NCBI RefSeq assembly: GCF_900044055.2
Contig: NZ_FCOX02000017.1
Location: forward strand, 1 to 64,000
DNA: 64,000 nucleotides
Direction of reading: 5' to 3'
From: Caballeronia calidae
Lineage (GTDB): Bacteria > Pseudomonadota > Gammaproteobacteria > Burkholderiales > Burkholderiaceae
Made by a program: the position numbers and the translations under genes. The first letter of the stretch is position 1. Each line of letters starts with the position of its first letter. Shown piece after piece: positions 27,770 to 37,133 of this stretch. The notes beneath the pieces were generated by a model, which ran no database searches, was not told the origin of the DNA, and saw only the letters and a list, made by a program, of their open reading frames with translations.

Positions 27770-29653
27770 CTATTCGCCGATCGTCGATGTATCGCGCTGA
27801 TCCGCCGCCGCTTCCTCCGCACGCTGCTGCTGCAACGCCCACATCTGCGCGAACAGCCCGCCCGCGCGCAGCAACTCCGCGTGCGTGCCGCGCTCCACGA
27901 TGCGCCCGTGATCCATCACGATGATCTGCTGCGCATGCACGACCGTCGATAGCCGATGCGCGATGATGAGCGTCGTCCTTTCACGCGCGATCGAATCGAG
28001 CTCGCGCTGAATCGCGCGTTCCGACTTCGAATCGAGCGCGGACGTGGCTTCATCGAAAATCAGGATCGGCGGGTTCTTGAGCAGCGTGCGCGCGATCGCG
28101 ACGCGCTGCTTCTCGCCGCCCGACAGCTTCAGCCCGCGCTCGCCGACGGCCGTGTCATATCCCGCCGGCAACGCCTCGATGAACTCGTGGATATGCGCCG
28201 CACGCGCCGCCGCGATCACTTCCTCGCGGCTCGCCGAAGGACGCCCATACGCGATGTTGTAGTAGATCGAATCGTTGAAGAGCACGGTGTCCTGCGGCAC
28301 GATGCCGATCGCCGCGCGCAACGAATCCTGCGTCACGTCGCGGATGTCCTGCCCGTCGATGCTGATGCTGCCGCCCTGCGCGCGGTCGAGGTCATAGAAG
28401 CGGAACAGCAGCCGCCCGAGCGTCGACTTGCCCGAGCCGCTGTGCCCGACCACCGCCGTCGTCGTGCCGGCCGGAATCGCGAAATCGACGCCGTGAAGAA
28501 TCTGCCGCGCCTTCTCGTACGCGAAGCTCACGTTCTCGAAACGCACTTCCCCGCCGCGCACGGCGAGCGGTTGCGCGTTGGGCGCGTCAGGCACTTCGCG
28601 GCCCGCGGCGAGCAGCGTGAACATGCGGTCCATGTCGGTCAGCGCCTGCTTCAGCTCGCGATACACCACGCCGAGGAAATTCAGCGGAATATAAAGCTGC
28701 AGCATGAACGTGTTGATGAGCACGAGATCGCCGAGCGTGAGGCGCCCCGCCATCACGCCTTGCGTCGCGCGCCACAGAATGAACACGAGCCCGACACCGA
28801 TGATCGTCTGCTGCCCGAAGTTCAGCATCGACAGCGAGCGCTGCGACTTGATCGCCGCCGCGCGATAGCGCTGCAGGTTTTCATCGTAACGACGCGTTTC
28901 CCACTCTTCGTTGCCGAAGTACTTCACGGTCTCGTAGTTGAGCAGCGAATCGATGGCGCGCGAGTTCGCCTTCGAATCGAGATCGTTCATCGTGCGGCGG
29001 AAATGCGTGCGCCACTCGGTGACTTTCACCGTGAACACGATATACGTGAGCAGCGCGATGCCCGTGACGATCGCGTAATACGCCTCGTACTTCGTCGCGA
29101 AGAAAGCGAGCACGAGCCCCACTTCGACGAGCGTCGGCAGGATGCTGTATAGCGAATACGAAACGAGTTGCTGGATGCCGCGCGTGCCGCGTTCGATGTC
29201 GCGCGACATGCCGCCCGTCTGCCGCTCCAGATGAAACCGCAGCGACAGCGAATGCAGATGGCGGAACACCTTGAGCGCGAGTTGCCGCACGGCGCTTTCG
29301 GTGACCTTCGCGAAGAGCAGTTCGCGCAATTCGGTGAAGAGCGAAGTGGACAGGCGCGCGGCCGCATACGCGACAACCAGTAGCCCGATGCCGCCGATCA
29401 GCACGATGCCCGGCGAGTCGCTCGCGCGTCCGAGCGCGGTGAGATGCTGCACCGACGCGAGACCATCGACGATGCGCTTCATCACGATCGGCACGCCCAG
29501 GTTCGCGACCTTCGCGCCGATCAGGCAAGTCAGCGCGAACGCGACGCGCCATTTGTACGTGGTGAGATAAGGCAGCAGCGAGCGGATCGTCTGCCAGTCG
29601 TTGCGCGGGCCCAGAGGCGCGGGCCCGGGCTCGCTGTTGGAATAGCGGCGCAT
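27770..29653 (-). CDS. ABC exporter, Atm1/HMT-type fused permease-ATPase
   Basis: This 627-residue half-transporter has an N-terminal six-helix membrane domain (from LLPYLTTYKWRVAFALTCLI) and a C-terminal ATPase. The ATPase has Walker [16 protein letters not shown], signature LSGGEKQRVAIARTLL and Walker B ILIFDEATSALD. The segment LRFHLERQTGGMSRDIERG is characteristic of the ABCB7/Atm1 group, which exports glutathione-linked sulfur or metal compounds. The exact cargo is not readable. It stands alone, convergent with the MFS transporter gene. Confidence 0.88.
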   Translation of the reverse strand: MRRYSNSEPGPAPLGPRNDWQTIRSLLPYLTTYKWRVAFALTCLIGAKVANLGVPIVMKRIVDGLASVQHLTALGRASDSPGIVLIGGIGLLVVAYAAARLSTSLFTELRELLFAKVTESAVRQLALKVFRHLHSLSLRFHLERQTGGMSRDIERGTRGIQQLVSYSLYSILPTLVEVGLVLAFFATKYEAYYAIVTGIALLTYIVFTVKVTEWRTHFRRTMNDLDSKANSRAIDSLLNYETVKYFGNEEWETRRYDENLQRYRAAAIKSQRSLSMLNFGQQTIIGVGLVFILWRATQGVMAGRLTLGDLVLINTFMLQLYIPLNFLGVVYRELKQALTDMDRMFTLLAAGREVPDAPNAQPLAVRGGEVRFENVSFAYEKARQILHGVDFAIPAGTTTAVVGHSGSGKSTLGRLLFRFYDLDRAQGGSISIDGQDIRDVTQDSLRAAIGIVPQDTVLFNDSIYYNIAYGRPSASREEVIAAARAAHIHEFIEALPAGYDTAVGERGLKLSGGEKQRVAIARTLLKNPPILIFDEATSALDSKSERAIQRELDSIARERTTLIIAHRLSTVVHAQQIIVMDHGRIVERGTHAELLRAGGLFAQMWALQQQRAEEAAADQRDTSTIGE

Positions 29654-29745
29654 GAGTCGTATTGTGCTAGCGCGTCGCGCTCGGGCGCGGCGCCGGGGAC
29701 GCTTTTATCGTCGAAGCGGGAGCACGTCTCTCGCATGCTTTCCCG

Positions 29746-29751
29746 TACAAT
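29746..29751 (+). promoter_or_regulatory. Candidate -10 box for the thioesterase gene
   Basis: TACAAT lies between the divergent ABC exporter and thioesterase genes and gives a leader of about 130 bases. No good -35 box is visible. Confidence 0.35.
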
Positions 29752-29889
29752 TTACTGCACGCCCCGGCGGATTCGAGGTCGCGGCCTCGCGCGGAAGGGC
29801 GTATTCATAAATATGCATTGTCGCAGAAGGTTCAAGGGGCCGCTCGCGCCGGCCAGCCTTCAGCTGCCTTGCAAACCGGAACAGCTTCC

Positions 29890-30285
29890 ATGACCGACCA
29901 TCCGAATCTTCCCGAAAAGCACGTCGCGCTGCGCGTCGTGCCTCAGCCCGCCGACGCCAACGTCCACGGCGACGTCTTCGGCGGATGGATCATGGCGCAG
30001 GTCGACATCGCCGGCTCCATTCCGGCGAGCCGCCGCGCCAACGGCCGCGTCGCGACCATCGCGGTGAATTCGTTCCTGTTCAAGCATCCGGTGTTCGTCG
30101 GCGATCTGCTGAGCTTTTACGCCGATATCGTCAAGACAGGCAATACGTCGGTCACGGTGTCCGTCGAGGTGTGGGCGCAGCGCATGAACCTCGCGGAAGA
30201 GGTCGTCAAGGTGACGGAAGCGACGCTCACCTACGTCGCGACCGACCGCGATCGCCGGCCGCGCGTGCTGCCGTCGCTCGACTGA
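29890..30285 (+). CDS. Acyl-CoA thioesterase, YciA-like
   Basis: This 131-residue single hotdog-fold protein probably hydrolyses acyl-CoAs. The N-terminal part has PADANVHGDVFGGWIMAQVD with the hotdog helix and catalytic Asp region. It continues with VNSFLFKHPVFVGDLLSFYAD and ends in a basic tail. It is shorter than Acot-type double hotdogs and matches the YciA group. The ATG at 29890 gives the family N-terminus. It ends 9 bases from the convergent GGDEF-EAL gene with no clear terminator between. Confidence 0.9.
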   Translation: MTDHPNLPEKHVALRVVPQPADANVHGDVFGGWIMAQVDIAGSIPASRRANGRVATIAVNSFLFKHPVFVGDLLSFYADIVKTGNTSVTVSVEVWAQRMNLAEEVVKVTEATLTYVATDRDRRPRVLPSLD

Positions 30286-30294
30286 AAAGCGCCC

Positions 30295-33200
30295 TCAGTG
30301 GGGCAGCACGCCCTGCTGCAAAAGGCCCGGAATCGCATCGTGCGGCATCGGGCGCGAGAACAGATAGCCCTGCATCTCGTCGCAATCGCGCTCGCGCAGG
30401 AAGTCGTGCTGCGCGTGCGTTTCGACGCCCTCCGCGATCACCTGTAACTCCAGCGAATGCGCGAGCGCGATGATCGCCGACGTGATCGTCTCATCGTCGC
30501 CCGACGAGCCGATATCCGCGACGAACGAGCGATCGATCTTCAGCCGGTGCACCGGAAAGCGCTTGAGATACGACAGGCTCGAATAGCCGGTGCCGAAGTC
30601 GTCGATCGCAATGCCGATACCCAGCGCCGATAGCTCCGAGAGCATCATCACGGCTTCCTCGGCGTTGCGCATGATCGCGCTCTCGGTGAGTTCGAGTTCG
30701 AGATAGCGCGGCTCCAGCCCGGTCTCTTCGAGCACGGATGTCACGAGCCGCGCGATGTCGCGCTGCTGAAAATGCCGCGCCGACAGATTCACCGACACGC
30801 GCGCCGGCGGCAGGCCGGCATCCTGCCACGCCTTGTTCTGCCGGCACGCTTCGCGCAACACCCACTCCGACAGCGGCCCGATCAAGCCGCTCTCTTCCGC
30901 GACCGGAATGAACGACGCCGGCGATACGAGCCCTTGCTCCGGATCGCGCCAGCGCACGAGCGCCTCGATGCCGACGATCGCGCGCGTCGTCATATCGACT
31001 TGCGGCTGATAGTGCAGCAGGAACTCGCCGTCGCGCAGCGCGCGCCGCAAGCGGCGTTCGAGATTCATGCGCGCGCCGACGCTCGCGTTCATCTCCGGCT
31101 GATAGAACTGGTACGTGTTGCGGCCCATGTCCTTCGCGCGGTACATCGCGAGATCGGCCTTCTTCATGACGGTTTCGGCATCGTCGCCGTCTTGCGGATA
31201 CAGGCTCGCGCCCATGCTGCAGCCGACGTACAACTCCGTATCGTCGAGCCACACCGGCTCCGAGATCGCCGCGCGCGTGCGCTCCATCCACGTGATCAGG
31301 CCGGCTTCGTCGGTGAGATCGGGCAGCACGATCACGAACTCGTCGCCGCCATGACGCGCGACCGTATCGCTCGAACGCGCCGAACGCGCGAGCCGCTCCG
31401 CGATCACCGCGAGCAGCCGGTCGCCGACGCTATGACCCAGGCTGTCGTTGACGTTCTTGAAGCCGTCGAGATCCATGAACACGACGGCGATCTTCGTCTC
31501 GCGCCGCCGCGCCTGCTCGATCGCATGCTGCAGCCGATCGCGCAGCAGATTGCGGTTCGGCAGGCGCGTGAGCGTGTCGTAATTGGCCTGATATTCGAGC
31601 TCTTCCTGATAGCGCATCAGATCGGTCACGTCGTTGATGATGCCGATGTGATGCGTGGTCATGCCCTGCGCATTCGGCACCGGCGCGACGAAGAGCTGGT
31701 TGAGGAAGAGCGCGCCGTCCTTGCGATAGTTGCGCACCACGACGCTCGCTTCCATGTTCGCGGCGAGCGCGCGACGGATCGCGACGAGTCCTTCCTGGTC
31801 GCCTTCGGGGCCGTGCAGGAAGCGGCAGTCCTGGCCGATCACCTCGCTCGGGTCGTAGCCCGTGATGCGCTTGAACGCCGGATTCGCATACTCGATGACG
31901 TTCGCGCCATCGACCACGCCCGTGATCAGGATCGCGTTCACGCTCGCATCGAGCGCGCGGCTTTGCAGCCGCAACGCGAGCTCGGCGCGCTTGTGATCGG
32001 TGACGTCGTGATAGGAACCGAGCACGCCGATCGTCTGTCCTTCGCCGTCGAGCAGCGGCAGCTTGCTCGTGACCACGGTGCGCAGTTGCTCGCCCATCAC
32101 GATATCGCGCTCGTAATGCATCTTCGGCACCGTCGTGACGATGACCTCCGTGTCGTCCGCGCGCACGATATTCGCGAGCGCGCTCCACGGCAGGTCGTAA
32201 TCCGTCTTGCCGATGACCTGCTCGTTGTACGCAAGCCCCGCGTCGTGCGCGAACGCGTTGTTGCAGCCGAGGTAACGAAGCTCGCGGTCCTTCCAGAACA
32301 CGCGCTGCGGAATGTTGTCGATGACCGCTTCGAGCATCTCGTTCGATCGACGCGCCTCGGCCTCCGCGTTGATGCGGTCGGTCACGTCGTTCGCCAGCAT
32401 GAAGATGCCCGGACGATTCGAATACATGAGCGTGTGATGCGAGACGTCCGCGCTGACGATCGCTCCGTCCTTGCAGCGGTAGCGCCACACGCCGGCCGAG
32501 CCCCGGCCCGACATCGACCGGTCGCCCGCTTCGCCGCCGCTGCGCGCGAGCCGCGCGGCGAAGCTGTCGAAGTCGTCGACATGATGCAGATCGCGCAGCG
32601 TCATGTTCATGAACTCCGGCTCGTCGAAGCCGAAGTGCTCGATCGCGGCCTGATTCACGGCGATGAAGCGCATCGTCTCGCGATCGACGATCCACATCGG
32701 CACGGGATGCGCCTCGAACATGCCGCGAAAGCGCTCGTTGCTGCGCTGTCTCGCGCGCACGACGCCGAGCTTCTCGCGCGACTGGCGCTCGCGGCTCGCG
32801 AACAGATAGATCAGCACGCCGCTGCCGGCGAGCATCGTGAAGACCAGCAGCAGCATCGCTCCGCTCGATGTCTGCGCGGATTGATCGAGCGCGGTGATCG
32901 TCGCAGTGTCGATACGCGAGCGCACGAAGGCAAGCTCTTCGTCGACGGCTTGCTGATCTTCGCCGAGCGTGACGAACGCGGCATCGGCCCAGGCGCGGGA
33001 TTCGCCGGGGTCGGCGTTCTTCGCGCGCTCGAACGCGAGATTGGCGTCGCGGCGCATCACGGCGGCGCGCGCGGCCAGCGCATCGAAGGCACCCGTCATG
33101 CCGGGCTCGGTCGTGATCTGCGCGCGCAGGCCGCTTTCGAGCGCATCGAGATGCGCCTCGCGTTCCTGATGACGCGCGTCGGTTTCGGCGATGCCGGTGG

Positions 33201-33408
33201 CTTCGAAGCGGCTCAGTTGCGTGAGCGATTCGCCGAGCGTGCCGCGCCAGGCCGCCAGATCGCGCATGAGGCTCATCGAGCGCAGCGTGCGCGCGTCGCT
33301 TTCGCGCAGGCCGCCGATCCGCTCGCAGGCAACGAACGCATTCGCGCCGAGCGCGGCCAGTACCACGGCGATGTTGACGAGCAAACCTCGGGAGAGGAAT
33401 CGAGTCAT
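30295..33408 (-). CDS. Membrane-anchored PAS-GGDEF-EAL cyclic-di-GMP protein
   Basis: This 1037-residue signalling protein has an N-terminal membrane helix, a helical periplasmic domain of about 150 residues, and a second helix near 185-210 (GAMLLLVFTMLAGSGVLIYLF). Three PAS-like domains follow (about 230-600). The GGDEF domain is intact (RHGGDEFVIVLPD) and the EAL domain keeps the catalytic segment IVGIEALVRWRDPEQG plus AIDDFGTGYSSLSYLK. Both cyclase and phosphodiesterase activities are therefore possible. The ATG at 33408 was chosen because the membrane helix follows at once. The ligand is unknown. Confidence 0.92.
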   Translation of the reverse strand: MTRFLSRGLLVNIAVVLAALGANAFVACERIGGLRESDARTLRSMSLMRDLAAWRGTLGESLTQLSRFEATGIAETDARHQEREAHLDALESGLRAQITTEPGMTGAFDALAARAAVMRRDANLAFERAKNADPGESRAWADAAFVTLGEDQQAVDEELAFVRSRIDTATITALDQSAQTSSGAMLLLVFTMLAGSGVLIYLFASRERQSREKLGVVRARQRSNERFRGMFEAHPVPMWIVDRETMRFIAVNQAAIEHFGFDEPEFMNMTLRDLHHVDDFDSFAARLARSGGEAGDRSMSGRGSAGVWRYRCKDGAIVSADVSHHTLMYSNRPGIFMLANDVTDRINAEAEARRSNEMLEAVIDNIPQRVFWKDRELRYLGCNNAFAHDAGLAYNEQVIGKTDYDLPWSALANIVRADDTEVIVTTVPKMHYERDIVMGEQLRTVVTSKLPLLDGEGQTIGVLGSYHDVTDHKRAELALRLQSRALDASVNAILITGVVDGANVIEYANPAFKRITGYDPSEVIGQDCRFLHGPEGDQEGLVAIRRALAANMEASVVVRNYRKDGALFLNQLFVAPVPNAQGMTTHHIGIINDVTDLMRYQEELEYQANYDTLTRLPNRNLLRDRLQHAIEQARRRETKIAVVFMDLDGFKNVNDSLGHSVGDRLLAVIAERLARSARSSDTVARHGGDEFVIVLPDLTDEAGLITWMERTRAAISEPVWLDDTELYVGCSMGASLYPQDGDDAETVMKKADLAMYRAKDMGRNTYQFYQPEMNASVGARMNLERRLRRALRDGEFLLHYQPQVDMTTRAIVGIEALVRWRDPEQGLVSPASFIPVAEESGLIGPLSEWVLREACRQNKAWQDAGLPPARVSVNLSARHFQQRDIARLVTSVLEETGLEPRYLELELTESAIMRNAEEAVMMLSELSALGIGIAIDDFGTGYSSLSYLKRFPVHRLKIDRSFVADIGSSGDDETITSAIIALAHSLELQVIAEGVETHAQHDFLRERDCDEMQGYLFSRPMPHDAIPGLLQQGVLPH

Positions 33409-33590
33409 GAGCAGCGGGCTTATCCCTTTGACGCGCGTTAAACACGCATCGAAAACAGTGCGCGGCGTGGAAACGGCTCCACGCCCGCTTAATGGATAAC
33501 GCCCAATAACGGCAGCGACGGCCCGTAGTTTAGGGCCGTGCTTCAAATAATCCGACTAAAGCGCCTGCTTAACGTTTGCGGGCTTTGTCG

Positions 33591-34070
33591 TCACTCCGCG
33601 AGGCCGAATTCCTTCATCGCGGGCAGGAAGTCGTGATTGACCTTGTCGGTGTTGCGCGAGAGTTTCGCGAGTGCATAGCGCTGGAAGCGGTCGAGCTGTC
33701 CCCAGCGATCGAGGCTCGGCGCGCTGACACCAGAAAGGCTGCTCTGCCGGATCACGGTTTCGGGCACGGCGTCGGCGTGCATCCACACGGGATCGGGATC
33801 GCGCTCGATTTTCTCGGGCGCGGCGTTCGCGTGCGTCTTCATCATCTCTTCGAGCGCGAGATCGAAGTTCTTTTCGAGTTCGGCCTCTTCCTCGATCGGA
33901 AAGCGTGCGAGCAACGCGCGATCTTCGTAGGGCAACTGCTGCCACTGATCGAGCGAAATACGCATGCCGAAGCGGTCCAGATTGAAGCGCACGGCAAGCG
34001 GAATGAAGCGAAGATTGTCAGAGGATTCGACTTCGAATCCGAAGAGACGTGCGGCGTCGTAAAGTCCCAT
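33591..34070 (-). CDS. Nitrate reductase-associated protein family
   Basis: This 159-residue protein matches the conserved nitrate reductase-associated family. Its start is MGLYDAARLFGFEVESSDNL, then FIPLAVRFNLDRFGMRISL and the PYEDRALLARFPIE segment. The family is named for its genomic association, and the molecular role is not established to my knowledge. The ATG at 34070 gives the usual N-terminus. A TACAAT hexamer (34128-34133) is a plausible -10 box. It is divergent from fdhD, another molybdo-enzyme accessory gene. Confidence 0.82.
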   Translation of the reverse strand: MGLYDAARLFGFEVESSDNLRFIPLAVRFNLDRFGMRISLDQWQQLPYEDRALLARFPIEEEAELEKNFDLALEEMMKTHANAAPEKIERDPDPVWMHADAVPETVIRQSSLSGVSAPSLDRWGQLDRFQRYALAKLSRNTDKVNHDFLPAMKEFGLAE

Positions 34071-34127
34071 GGCGAAGCCTCGTTGGATTGAGCGGAAGGT
34101 GCGCGACGCGCATCGCCCGCTTAAGTT

Positions 34128-34133
34128 ATTGTA
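34128..34133 (-). promoter_or_regulatory. Candidate -10 box for the nitrate reductase-associated gene
   Basis: TACAAT on the minus strand lies 57 bases upstream of the ATG at 34070, in the region between this gene and fdhD. No clear -35 box. Confidence 0.4.
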
Positions 34134-34261
34134 GGGCCTTGGATCTGGCTGGAACCATTGCAATCTAGCCGCTGTGCGCCGCGCGGTGCGTGCGAACAGC
34201 AACCATAGGCAGCAAGTCACATACCCGACTTTACTCGAAGTGCGCGGTCAGGAGCAGTGAA

Positions 34262-35089
34262 GTGAATCAACTCGAAACCGACGACCAACCCGGCTTCGTC
34301 GAGCGCCAGGTGCGCAGGCATCGCAGGAACGACAGTGCGGTCGCGGCGGATAACGTGAGCCAGGAATGGCCCGTCGCGCTCGTGTTCAACGGCATCTCGC
34401 ACGCGGTGATGATGTGCACGCCGCGCGATCTCGAAGCGTTCGCCGTGGGCTTCTCGCTGACCGAAGGCATCGTCGAGCGCGGCAGCGACATCCACGACAT
34501 CGAGGTTTATTTTCGCGACGACGGCGTCGTACTGCCGCATGCCGAAGTGCATCTGCAGGTCGTGCAGCAGGCGTTCGCGTCGCTGAAGGACAAGCGCCGC
34601 GCGCTCGCGGGGCGCACGGGTTGCGGCGTGTGCGGCATCGAAAGCATCGAGCTGCTCGATCTTCAAGCCGAGCAGGTGCCCGACACCGGCTTTCTCGCGC
34701 GCCTCGCGCCCGATGCGATCGAGCGCGCCGCGCGTGAATTGCCCGCGCATCAGCAATTGACGAAGCTGACGGGCGGCCTGCACGCCGCCGCCTGGTGCGA
34801 TGAAACCGGCGCGATACGCCATGCGTTCGAGGACGTCGGGCGGCATAACGCGCTCGACAAGCTCATCGGCCAGTTGATCCTGAAGCGCGAGGACACGACG
34901 CAAGGCTTCGTGTTCCTGTCGAGCCGCGCGAGCTACGAACTCGTGCGCAAGTCGGCGCGCGTCGGCGTGCCGATGGTCGCGACGATTTCCGCGCCGACCT
35001 CGCTCGCCATCGCGATCGCGAAGCAGGCGGGCTTGCGGCTCGTCAGCTTCGCGCGCGAGAACAGCTTCGTCGAATACGACGTCGAGTGA
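34262..35089 (+). CDS. fdhD: Formate dehydrogenase accessory sulfurtransferase FdhD
   Basis: This 275-residue protein transfers sulfur to the molybdenum cofactor of formate dehydrogenase. The CxxC pair is in GRTGCGVCGIES. The conserved LTGGLHAAAWCDETG and EDVGRHNALDKLIG segments follow. The GTG at 34262 is favoured by the CAGGAG Shine-Dalgarno sequence; an in-frame start 24 codons earlier adds no recognisable residues. No formate dehydrogenase genes are in the window, so the client enzyme is encoded elsewhere. Confidence 0.94.
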   Translation: MNQLETDDQPGFVERQVRRHRRNDSAVAADNVSQEWPVALVFNGISHAVMMCTPRDLEAFAVGFSLTEGIVERGSDIHDIEVYFRDDGVVLPHAEVHLQVVQQAFASLKDKRRALAGRTGCGVCGIESIELLDLQAEQVPDTGFLARLAPDAIERAARELPAHQQLTKLTGGLHAAAWCDETGAIRHAFEDVGRHNALDKLIGQLILKREDTTQGFVFLSSRASYELVRKSARVGVPMVATISAPTSLAIAIAKQAGLRLVSFARENSFVEYDVE

Positions 35090-35101
35090 AGCCGAAGCGG
35101 C

Positions 35102-35866
35102 CTATTCGAACTTGCTGAAGTCCGGCTTGCGCTTCTCGAAGAACGCCTGAAACGCTTCGCGCGCTTCGGGCGCGACGAGCATCCGCGCGAAGTGTGCGGC
35201 TTCGTCTTCCATGCGCGCGGTCACTTCGTGGGCCTGCGCGCCTTTCATCAGCGACTTCGTCACGCGCAGCGACGACGCCGGCAGCAGCGCGAGCCGTTTC
35301 GCCTTGTCGAACGCGTAGGCGTCGAGTTCGCCCGGCTCGATCGCGCCGTTCACGAAGCCCATGCCGATCGCTTCGTTCACGTCGAACGCTTCGCCCAGCA
35401 AGAGCTTTTCCGCCGCGCGCTGATAACCGGCCGTGCGCGGCAGCAGCAGACTCGATGCCGCTTCCGGGCACAGGCCCAGTTGCGAAAACGGCAGCGAGAA
35501 CTTCGCGTTCGGGCTGGCGTAGACGATGTCGCAATGCAGGAGCATCGTCGTGCCGATGCCCACCGCCGTGCCCGCCACCGCCGCGACGATCGGCTTCGGA
35601 AAGCCGGAGAGGCGCCGCAGGAACTGGAACACGGGCGCGTCGAGTCCCTTGGGCGGATCGTTCAGGAAGTCGTCGAGATCGTTGCCCGCGCTGAACGTGC
35701 TGCCGTTGCCGCGAATCAATACCGCACGCACGGTCGCGTCCATCTCGGCTTCGTAGAGGCCGTCGGCCATTTCCTGATACATCGACGCAGTGATCGCGTT
35801 CTTCTTCTCCGGACGATTGAGCACGATGCTCAGCACGCCGTCCGCGCGTTCGATCTGAATTTCCAT
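35102..35866 (-). CDS. Enoyl-CoA hydratase/isomerase family protein
   Basis: This 254-residue crotonase-fold protein has the oxyanion-hole segments GSTFSAGNDLDDF and AAVAGTAVGIGTTMLLHCD, and one candidate catalytic Glu in GLCPEAASSLLL. The other usual hydratase Glu position is not obvious, so isomerase or other crotonase activity is possible. A GAAGGAGA Shine-Dalgarno sequence supports the start. It is the last gene of the leftward beta-oxidation cluster, 57 bases after the thiolase gene. Confidence 0.88.
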   Translation of the reverse strand: MEIQIERADGVLSIVLNRPEKKNAITASMYQEMADGLYEAEMDATVRAVLIRGNGSTFSAGNDLDDFLNDPPKGLDAPVFQFLRRLSGFPKPIVAAVAGTAVGIGTTMLLHCDIVYASPNAKFSLPFSQLGLCPEAASSLLLPRTAGYQRAAEKLLLGEAFDVNEAIGMGFVNGAIEPGELDAYAFDKAKRLALLPASSLRVTKSLMKGAQAHEVTARMEDEAAHFARMLVAPEAREAFQAFFEKRKPDFSKFE

Positions 35867-35922
35867 GCGCTGTCTCCTTCATGCCGGTCCGCGAGCGATG
35901 GCACTCGCGGACCCATTCCCGA

Positions 35923-37122
<1,200 letters not shown>

Positions 37123-37133
37123 TTGTAGCCCCC

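Noticed and set aside
29803..29825. ArgR-like box near TATTCATAAATATGCA before the thioesterase gene
   Set aside because: Only one weak half-symmetric match, no arginine gene nearby, and AT-rich promoter sequence produces such matches by chance.
30772..33441. 889-codon open frame antisense to the GGDEF-EAL gene
   Set aside because: The translation is Arg/Asp/Ala/Val biased with no family match. The sense strand carries intact GGDEF and EAL motifs.
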